From Betaproteobacteria bacterium (GTDB lineage Bacteria > Pseudomonadota > Gammaproteobacteria > Burkholderiales > Burkholderiaceae_C), in assembly GCA_009918225.1 (NCBI GenBank), contig RGEP01000137.1:1-5352 (forward strand): DNA of 5,352 nucleotides, read 5' to 3'. The translations under genes were made by a program, and so were the position numbers. The notes beneath the pieces are model-generated. The model saw only the letters and a program-made list of their open reading frames with translations, was not told the DNA's origin and searched no databases. This document shows positions 1 through 4,260 of the stretch, in pieces (position 1 is the stretch's first letter; the number at the start of each line of letters is the position of its first letter).

Positions 1-139
1 CCCGAAATTGGGCGACGCCAGCCTGCGCGCGCCGTGCAGCCAGCCGGCGTCCCACGGGGTGGGCGTCATCCCTCGGCCTGCTGCCGATGTGCCTCGCTGC
101 AGTACTGGCCCGTGCGGCCAGCGACCGCATCGGTGTGCG
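1..139 (-). pseudogene. Mirror copy of the PP0621-like tail and the ampD start
   Basis: Read on the minus strand, 139 to 66 encodes the same peptide tail as the plus-strand gene ending at 223, including TGQYCSEAH and its stop at 68-66. The ATG at 69-67 then opens a copy of the first 23 AmpD codons (MTPTPWDAGWLHGARR onward), still open at the window edge. It uses the same ATGA stop/start overlap as the right arm. The two differences from the right arm lie in adjacent Ala and His codons of the small gene, and both are synonymous. Upstream of 139 on this strand the reading frame loses the family's His-Leu-Pro segment, so this copy has no proper 5' part. Either it is an artefact or it is a truncated duplicate. 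It should not be counted as a second ampD. Confidence 0.75.
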
Positions 140-223
140 CTGCACCTGCCGCACACCGATGCGGTCGCTGGCCGCACGGGCCAGTACTGCAGCGAGGCGC
201 ACCGGCAGCAGGCCGAGGGATGA
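134..223 (+). CDS. PP0621-family-like small zinc-ribbon protein, C-terminal fragment
   Basis: This is the last 29 residues of a small protein. The readable pattern is C-A-L-H-L-P, about a dozen residues, then Y-C-S-E-A-H, ending QQAEG and TGA at 221-223. It resembles the C-terminal zinc-ribbon-like module of PP0621-type proteins, which are roughly 70-80 residues long with an N-terminal membrane segment followed by C-x2-C and C-x3-H pairs. Here the second Cys of the first pair is at codon 134. The first Cys should be codon 125 but reads Pro, because the sequence has already turned into the inverted copy by then. The N-terminal half, including any membrane helix, is therefore missing. Its stop overlaps the ampD start by four bases (ATGA), which suggests translational coupling. 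The function of the family is unknown to me, and the family name is from memory. Confidence 0.5.
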   Translation, partial: CALHLPHTDAVAGRTGQYCSEAHRQQAEG

Positions 224-816
224 CGCCCACCCCGTGGGACGCCGGCTGGCTGCACGGCGCGCGCAGGCTGGCGTCGCCCAATTTCGGGCCACGGCCCGAC
301 GGAGCGCAGGTCGATCTGATCGTCATCCACTCGATCAGCCTGCCGCCTGGGCAGTACGGCGGCGAGGAGGTGCAGCGACTCTTCACCAACACGCTGGACT
401 ACAACGCGCATCCATACTTCGCGCAGCTGCGCGGGCTGCAGGTCTCGTCGCACTTTTATGTGCGCCGCAACGGCGAGGTTTGGCAGTTCGTCAGCACGCA
501 CGATCGCGCATGGCATGCGGGTGCATCGCACTACCGCGGCCGCGACAACTGCAACGACGACTCGGTGGGCATCGAGCTCGAGGGCCTGGAGGGCGAGCAC
601 TTCGAGGACGCGCAGTACGACCGGCTGGCCGAGCTGTGTCGCGCCATCGCCAGCGGGCATCCGATCGCACACGTCGCCGGCCACGAGCATGTGGCGCCAG
701 GCCGCAAGCAGGACCCCGGGGTCGGCTTTGACTGGGCGCGGTTGCAGTCGCTGTTGCGCTGGAGCCCTCAGTACTTTCCCGAAGGCGTGTTGAGCACGCG
801 CAAGGCAAGCGACTGA
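220..816 (+). CDS. ampD: 1,6-anhydro-N-acetylmuramyl-L-alanine amidase AmpD
   Basis: AmpD is a cytosolic zinc amidase that removes the peptide stem from 1,6-anhydroMurNAc muropeptides during cell-wall recycling. By controlling those muropeptides it also affects AmpR-type beta-lactamase induction where such a system exists. The product is 198 residues (E. coli 183), a single amidase_2 domain with no signal peptide. Alignment to E. coli gives zinc ligands His37 (VIHS), His155 (AGHEH) and Asp165 (RKQDPG), with catalytic Glu119 (GIELEG) and Lys163. Other family signatures are SPNFGPRPD, ISLPPG, SSHF, AWHAG and the FDWARL end. The ATG at 220 is chosen because GWL follows at residues 9-11, close to its place in E. 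coli. GAGG at 215-218 sits only one base before the start, so initiation probably relies on coupling to the upstream gene through the ATGA overlap. The first 23 codons lie in the fold-back arm but read normally. Confidence 0.96.
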   Translation: MTPTPWDAGWLHGARRLASPNFGPRPDGAQVDLIVIHSISLPPGQYGGEEVQRLFTNTLDYNAHPYFAQLRGLQVSSHFYVRRNGEVWQFVSTHDRAWHAGASHYRGRDNCNDDSVGIELEGLEGEHFEDAQYDRLAELCRAIASGHPIAHVAGHEHVAPGRKQDPGVGFDWARLQSLLRWSPQYFPEGVLSTRKASD

Positions 817-822
817 GCCGCC

Positions 823-853
823 TGCTGCGCGCCGCGTGCCGCAGCACCTCTTT
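823..853 (+). terminator. Possible weak intrinsic terminator after ampD
   Basis: A 7-bp GC-rich stem pairs TGCTGCG (823-829) with CGCAGCA (840-846) around a 10-base loop. It begins seven bases after the ampD stop and is followed by CCTCTTT. The pyrimidine tract is short and interrupted, so termination may be weak or Rho-assisted. Its position fits the end of the ampD unit before the separately controlled nrd genes. Confidence 0.4.
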
Positions 854-994
854 GATTCATGACGCGGCGCACAAGTGCCGAGCCGGTGCGGCTTGCACGC
901 CCAAATGCCGCGCCCGGCCGCGCCACTGCGTGATGTGCGGGCGCACAGCCGCGCCGCTTCGTCCTCGCAGCCTGATCCCCCGCACGGCGGTACA
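854..994. other. Intergenic stretch with one small hairpin, no gene seen
   Basis: I find no coding sequence or RNA gene here. The only clear structure is an interrupted hairpin at 875-898: GTGC pairs with GCAC on the outside, and AGCCG (881-885) pairs with CGGCT (889-893) around a GTG loop. No T-run follows, so it is not a convincing terminator. GC content is high and the sequence otherwise looks like ordinary spacer between ampD and the nrd control region. Confidence 0.5.
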
Positions 995-1007
995 GATTTG
1001 ACAAATC
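995..1007. promoter_or_regulatory. 13-bp perfect palindrome, possible operator, overlapping a TTGACA
   Basis: GATTTG (995-1000) and CAAATC (1002-1007) flank a central A. The element lies 26 bp upstream of the first NrdR-like box in the nrdA control region. It contains a consensus TTGACA (998-1003), but no acceptable -10 lies 16-18 bp downstream, where the bases read around CACAGAGC. A binding site for an unidentified regulator is possible. It does not match the FNR or DnaA consensus as I know them. Confidence 0.3.
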
Positions 1008-1032
1008 GGCACAATCGCACACAGAGCTCAAC

Positions 1033-1048
1033 ACGCTAGATATGGGGT
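1033..1048. promoter_or_regulatory. NrdR-like box 1
   Basis: The 16-mer ACGCTAGATATGGGGT matches the recalled NrdR consensus (ACACWATATATWGTGT) at 12 of 16 positions. It keeps the central ATAT and the left flank AC-C, but the right half is GGGGT instead of GTGT. NrdR is the ATP/dATP-sensing repressor of ribonucleotide reductase genes and binds paired boxes an integral number of helical turns apart. This box starts exactly 32 bp before the second one and ends just upstream of the -35. Confidence 0.65.
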
Positions 1049-1049
1049 C

Positions 1050-1078
1050 TTGAACCCCCCCGACACCCCAGATATAGT
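1050..1078 (+). promoter_or_regulatory. Sigma-70-type promoter of nrdAB
   Basis: A -35 TTGAAC (1050-1055, four of six matches) is separated by exactly 17 bp from a -10 TATAGT (1073-1078, five of six). Transcription should start near 1084-1087, giving a leader of about 110 bases before nrdA. The -10 lies inside NrdR-like box 2 and the -35 directly follows box 1, so NrdR binding would block RNA polymerase. The spacer contains seven consecutive C bases (1055-1061, the first belonging to the -35). Confidence 0.6.
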
Positions 1079-1080
1079 GT
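1065..1080. promoter_or_regulatory. NrdR-like box 2, overlapping the -10
   Basis: The 16-mer ACCCCAGATATAGTGT matches the recalled NrdR consensus at 13 of 16 positions. Its right half ATATAGTGT is perfect, and its left half carries CCCC where ACAC-type bases are expected. It contains the -10 hexamer of the predicted promoter. Together with box 1 at a 32-bp start-to-start distance, this is the expected arrangement for NrdR repression of nrdAB. Confidence 0.7.
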
Positions 1081-1084
1081 GTCA

Positions 1085-1195
1085 ACGGACAGCCACCCTA
1101 CCGTGGCACCGGCGGCCTTGAGGCCGCGGACCCCGCCGCCGCCACGCAGGGCGGCCCCGGAATACGAGACCGCACAACACACAGAAGAGGAACGA
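1085..1195 (+). other. GC-rich structured 5' leader of nrdA
   Basis: The predicted mRNA leader can fold in competing ways. One hairpin is GCGGCC (1112-1117), loop TTGA, GGCCGC (1122-1127). An alternative pairs CGTGGC (1102-1107) with GCCACG (1141-1146) and GGCGGC (1111-1116) with GCCGCC (1135-1140). A third pairs 1135-1140 with GGCGGC at 1150-1155. The stretch next to the start codon (1161-1195) is A-rich and open, which suits ribosome loading. No known riboswitch is recognised, and GC-rich repeats alone could produce such pairings. Confidence 0.35.
1186..1191 (+). promoter_or_regulatory. Ribosome binding site of nrdA
   Basis: AGAGGA, with core GAGG at 1187-1190, lies five bases before the ATG at 1196. 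It decides the start: the in-frame GTG at 1079 has no ribosome binding site and overlaps the promoter -10 and box 2. Confidence 0.8.
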
Positions 1196-4126
1196 ATGCA
1201 AGCAGCAGTCAGCACGCCCGGCACCCAGAGTCAACCCACATCGGCCGCAGGCCTGATGAGCCCGCCCACCGGGGCACCGGCCAGTGCGCTTGCCAACTAC
1301 CAGATCATCCGACGCAACGGCGCCGTGGTGCCGTTCGAGCCCAACAAGATCGCCATCGCGATGATGAAGGCCTTCCTTGCGGTGCACGGCACCCAGGGCG
1401 CGGCTTCCGCCAGCGTGCGCGAGGTGGTGGACCAGCTCACGCAGCACGTGGTGCGCGCGATGGTGCGCTCGCGCCCGGGCGGCGGCACCTTCCACATCGA
1501 GGATGTGCAGGACCAGGTCGAGCTCGGCCTGATGCGCGGCGGTCACCACGAGATCGCACGCGCCTACGTGCTCTACCGCGAGCGCCGCGCCCAGGAGCGC
1601 GCCAAGCAGACCGAACAGGAAATGCCGAAGGCGCCGCAGCTGCACGTGCTCGACGGCGGCCAGCGCGTGCCGCTGGACATGGCGGCGCTGCAGTCGCTGA
1701 TCACCTCTGCCTGCGCCGGCCTCAACGCCGACGTCAAGGCCGAGCCGGTGATCGCCGAGACGCTGCGCAACCTGTACGACGGCGTTCCGATCGACGAGGT
1801 GTACAAAGCCGCCATCCTGGCCGCGCGCACCCTGATTGAAAAGGAGCCGGGCTACACCCGGGCCACGGCGCGTTTGTTGCTGCACACGATCCGCAAGGAA
1901 ATCGTGGGCCGCGAACTCAGCCAAGCCGAGATGGTTTCGGCCTACGCCGAGTACTTCCCGCAGTTCATCCGCAAGGGCGTGGAGGCCGAACTGCTTGATG
2001 AGAAGCTGCTGCAATTCGATTTGGCCAAGCTGGGCGCAGCCCTGAAGGCCGATCGCGACCTGCAGTTCGACTACCTGGGCCTGCAAACCCTGTACGACCG
2101 CTATTTCCTGCACATCGACGAAACGCGCATTGAGATGCCCCAGGCCTTCTTCATGCGCGTGGCCATGGGGCTGTCGCTGGGTGAAATCGACCGCGAAGCC
2201 CGCGCCATCGAGTTCTACAACGTGCTGTCGACCTTCGACTTCATGAGCTCCACGCCCACGCTGTTCAACAGCGGCACGCGGCGCTCCCAGCTGTCGTCTT
2301 GCTACCTCACCACCGTGGCCGACGACCTCGACGGCATCTACGAAGCCCTCAAGGAAAACGCCCTGCTGTCCAAGTTCGCCGGTGGCTTGGGCAACGACTG
2401 GACCAATGTGCGTGCCCTGGGGTCCTACATCAAGGGCACCAACGGCAAGAGCCAGGGCGTGGTGCCCTTCCTCAAGGTGGTCAACGACACGGCGGTGGCC
2501 GTCAATCAAGGGGGCAAGCGCAAGGGGGCGGTGTGCGCCTACTTGGAAAGCTGGCACCTGGACATTGAAGAATTCCTGGAGCTGCGCAAGAACACGGGTG
2601 ACGACCGCCGCCGCACCCACGACATGAATACCGCCAACTGGATCCCCGATCTGTTCATGAAGCGGGTGATCGAGGGTGGCGACTGGACGCTCTTCAGTCC
2701 TTCGACCTGCCCCGACTTGCACGACAAGTTCGGCAAGGCTTTTGAAGAGGCCTACACCGCCTATGAGCGCAAGGTCGACAGTGGCGAGATCAAGCTCTAC
2801 AAGCGCATGCCCGCCAAGGACCTGTGGCGCAAGATGCTGTCCATGCTGTTCGAAACCGGACACCCCTGGATCACCTTCAAGGACGCCTGCAACGTCCGCT
2901 CGCCGCAGCAGCATGTGGGCGTGGTGCACTCCTCCAATCTGTGCACCGAGATCACGCTCAACACCAACGATTCTGAAATCGCGGTGTGCAACTTGGGCTC
3001 GGTGAACCTGTCGCAGCACCTCAAGGATGACGGGCAGGGCGGCAAGGCCATCGACCACGACAAGCTCAAGAAGACGGTGTCGGTGGCCATGCGCATGCTC
3101 GACAACGTGATCGACATCAACTACTACGCCGTGAAGAAGGCGCGCGACTCCAACCTGCGCCACCGCCCGGTGGGCTTGGGTGTGATGGGCTTCCAAGACG
3201 CGCTGTACCAGATGCGCCTGCCCTATGCCTCGGCTGAGGCCGTGGAGTTTGCCGACCGCTCCATGGAGGCCTTGTGCTACTACGCCTATTGGGCCTCTAC
3301 CGATCTGGCAGCCGAGCGTGGGCGCTACACCAGCTTCCGCGGCTCGCTGTGGGACCGCGGTGTCTTGCCCCTGGACTCGGTCAAGCTGCTGTCTGAGCAG
3401 CGCGGCGGCTATGTGGACGTGGACCTCTCCTCCACCCTGGACTGGAACGCCCTGCGCTCGCGCATCGCCGAACACGGCATGCGCAACAGCAACTGCGTGG
3501 CCATTGCCCCCACCGCCACCATCTCCAACATCATCGGCGTGGATGCCTCGATCGAACCCTGCTTTGGCAACCTGTCGGTCAAGTCCAACCTCTCCGGCGA
3601 GTTCACCGTCATCAACGAGTACCTGATCCGCGACCTCAAGCGTCTGGGCCTGTGGGACGACGTGATGATCATGGACCTCAAGCACTTCAAGGGTTCCTTG
3701 TGGCCCATCGACCGCGTACCCGTGGAACTCAAGCGCCTGTATGCCACGGCTTTCGAGGTGGAGCCGGTGTGGTTGGTCGAAGCCGCAGCCCGTCGCCAGA
3801 AGTGGATTGACCAGGCTCAGTCGCTGAACATCTACATGGCCGGCGCATCGGGCAAGAAGCTCGATGAAACCTACAAGCTCGCCTGGGCGCGTGGCCTCAA
3901 GACCACCTACTACCTGCGCACGCAAAGCGCCACACACGTGGAGATGAGCACGGTCACACGCGGTGGCCAACTCAACGCAGTGCCCAGCAGCGGCGGTGTG
4001 GCCGGTGCTGCGCCTTCAGCCATTGATGCGGCGGCTGCTCAGGCGCGCGCCCAACAAGACAACACGCCCGCAACCGACATCAAGTTCTGCTCGATCGACG
4101 ATCCAACTTGCGAGGCTTGCCAGTGA
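1196..4126 (+). CDS. nrdA: Class I ribonucleoside-diphosphate reductase, alpha subunit NrdA
   Basis: NrdA is the catalytic large subunit that reduces ribonucleoside diphosphates to deoxyribonucleotides in the cytosol, using a radical supplied by NrdB. It has 976 residues against 761 in E. coli. The extra length is mainly a second N-terminal ATP-cone, as in P. aeruginosa NrdA. Cone 1 spans about 34-125 (IIRRNGAVVPF, with Lys51 kept). Cone 2 spans about 149-238 and has lost the matching basic residues, so it is probably degenerate. The barrel carries the redox pair Cys369 (LSSCY) and Cys598 (IAVCN), the radical Cys583 with Asn581 and Glu585 (NLCTEI), and radical-transfer Tyr905-Tyr906 (KTTYYLRT). 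A flexible Ala-rich linker (about 922-960) leads to the thioredoxin- or glutaredoxin-reactive tail with Cys965, Cys972 and Cys975 (CEACQ). Residues 1-33 are a Pro/Ala/Ser-rich lead. nrdB follows after 134 bp. The NrdR-like boxes upstream indicate dATP-linked repression. Confidence 0.98.
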   Translation: MQAAVSTPGTQSQPTSAAGLMSPPTGAPASALANYQIIRRNGAVVPFEPNKIAIAMMKAFLAVHGTQGAASASVREVVDQLTQHVVRAMVRSRPGGGTFHIEDVQDQVELGLMRGGHHEIARAYVLYRERRAQERAKQTEQEMPKAPQLHVLDGGQRVPLDMAALQSLITSACAGLNADVKAEPVIAETLRNLYDGVPIDEVYKAAILAARTLIEKEPGYTRATARLLLHTIRKEIVGRELSQAEMVSAYAEYFPQFIRKGVEAELLDEKLLQFDLAKLGAALKADRDLQFDYLGLQTLYDRYFLHIDETRIEMPQAFFMRVAMGLSLGEIDREARAIEFYNVLSTFDFMSSTPTLFNSGTRRSQLSSCYLTTVADDLDGIYEALKENALLSKFAGGLGNDWTNVRALGSYIKGTNGKSQGVVPFLKVVNDTAVAVNQGGKRKGAVCAYLESWHLDIEEFLELRKNTGDDRRRTHDMNTANWIPDLFMKRVIEGGDWTLFSPSTCPDLHDKFGKAFEEAYTAYERKVDSGEIKLYKRMPAKDLWRKMLSMLFETGHPWITFKDACNVRSPQQHVGVVHSSNLCTEITLNTNDSEIAVCNLGSVNLSQHLKDDGQGGKAIDHDKLKKTVSVAMRMLDNVIDINYYAVKKARDSNLRHRPVGLGVMGFQDALYQMRLPYASAEAVEFADRSMEALCYYAYWASTDLAAERGRYTSFRGSLWDRGVLPLDSVKLLSEQRGGYVDVDLSSTLDWNALRSRIAEHGMRNSNCVAIAPTATISNIIGVDASIEPCFGNLSVKSNLSGEFTVINEYLIRDLKRLGLWDDVMIMDLKHFKGSLWPIDRVPVELKRLYATAFEVEPVWLVEAAARRQKWIDQAQSLNIYMAGASGKKLDETYKLAWARGLKTTYYLRTQSATHVEMSTVTRGGQLNAVPSSGGVAGAAPSAIDAAAAQARAQQDNTPATDIKFCSIDDPTCEACQ

Positions 4127-4173
4127 TACACCGACTCGCGTTGGGCACACCGCTTGCTCAATTCGATGCTTGA

Positions 4174-4220
4174 TCACAACACGAAGCACTGTCCAGCGAT
4201 GGAAATGCTTGGTGTTGTGA
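4174..4220 (+). other. Strong intercistronic hairpin between nrdA and nrdB
   Basis: TCACAACAC (4174-4182) pairs perfectly with GTGTTGTGA (4212-4220). After one G-G mismatch, AAGCA (4184-4188) pairs with TGCTT (4206-4210). The 17-base apical part can form a small TCCA/TGGA stem closed by a GCGA (GNRA-type) tetraloop at 4196-4199. No T-run follows, so this is not a typical terminator. An RNA stability or processing element that sets NrdA:NrdB ratios is an inference. A copy of TGCTT at 4167-4171 could compete for AAGCA. Confidence 0.75.
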
Positions 4221-4237
4221 CAGAACGCTCTGATAAT
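4209..4237 (+). promoter_or_regulatory. Possible weak internal promoter for nrdB
   Basis: TTGGTG (4209-4214, three of six) and GATAAT (4232-4237, five of six) are separated by 17 bp. A start near 4243-4245 would leave only a very short leader before the nrdB ribosome binding site. The -35 part overlaps the 3' arm of the intercistronic hairpin. The weak -35 makes this tentative; co-transcription from the nrdA promoter is the simpler view. Confidence 0.2.
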
Positions 4238-4247
4238 TCGAACTGTT

Positions 4248-4253
4248 AAGGAA
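4248..4253 (+). promoter_or_regulatory. Ribosome binding site of nrdB
   Basis: AAGGAA lies seven bases upstream of the ATG at 4261, an ideal distance. It excludes the out-of-frame ATG at 4253, which overlaps the site itself. Confidence 0.85.
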
Positions 4254-4260
4254 TGCAGCA

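Larger units (their letters stand above)
1..288. repeat. Near-perfect fold-back inverted repeat, arms of at least 139 bp
   Basis: Bases 1-139 are the reverse complement of 150-288, with position i pairing with 289-i. I find only two mismatches: 87 against 202 and 90 against 199. The centre (140-149) is unpaired. The left arm reaches the first base of the window, so its true length is unknown. The right arm is ordinary coding sequence: the tail of a small gene and the ampD start. The left arm mirrors it. The centre reads sensibly only on the plus strand (Leu-His-Leu-Pro), which marks the right arm as the original and the left arm as the copy. Perfect palindromes this long with a tiny loop are normally unstable in bacteria because SbcCD-type nucleases cut them. 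A chimeric read or contig-end artefact is therefore my leading explanation, and a real inverted duplication the alternative. Confidence 0.95.

Noticed and set aside
34..219. AmpD extended upstream to an ATG at 34
   Set aside because: The extra 62 residues come from the fold-back and the overlapping small gene read in another frame, and they resemble nothing in the AmpD family.
1..288. Insertion sequence, transposon end or CRISPR-type repeat
   Set aside because: There is no transposase, target duplication or repeated unit. The arms consist of ordinary ampD-region coding sequence in mirror orientation.
998..1026. Promoter using the consensus TTGACA at 998-1003
   Set aside because: Nothing resembling TATAAT lies 16-18 bp downstream. 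The TTGAAC/TATAGT pair nearer nrdA is better and sits correctly relative to the NrdR-like boxes.
1079..1195. N-terminal extension of NrdA from an in-frame GTG at 1079
   Set aside because: No ribosome binding site precedes it, it overlaps the predicted -10 and NrdR-like box 2, and the peptide is unconserved-looking Pro/Arg-rich sequence. The ATG at 1196 has a good site.
1082..3970. A 962-codon open frame on the minus strand opposite nrdA
   Set aside because: Its translation is rich in His, Val and Gly without any recognisable domain. It mirrors the strong codon bias of nrdA, as expected for a shadow frame in GC-rich DNA.
4174..4232. Intrinsic terminator between nrdA and nrdB
   Set aside because: The stem is strong, but the following bases (CAGAACGCTCTG) contain no T-run and can themselves form only a small 4-bp hairpin.
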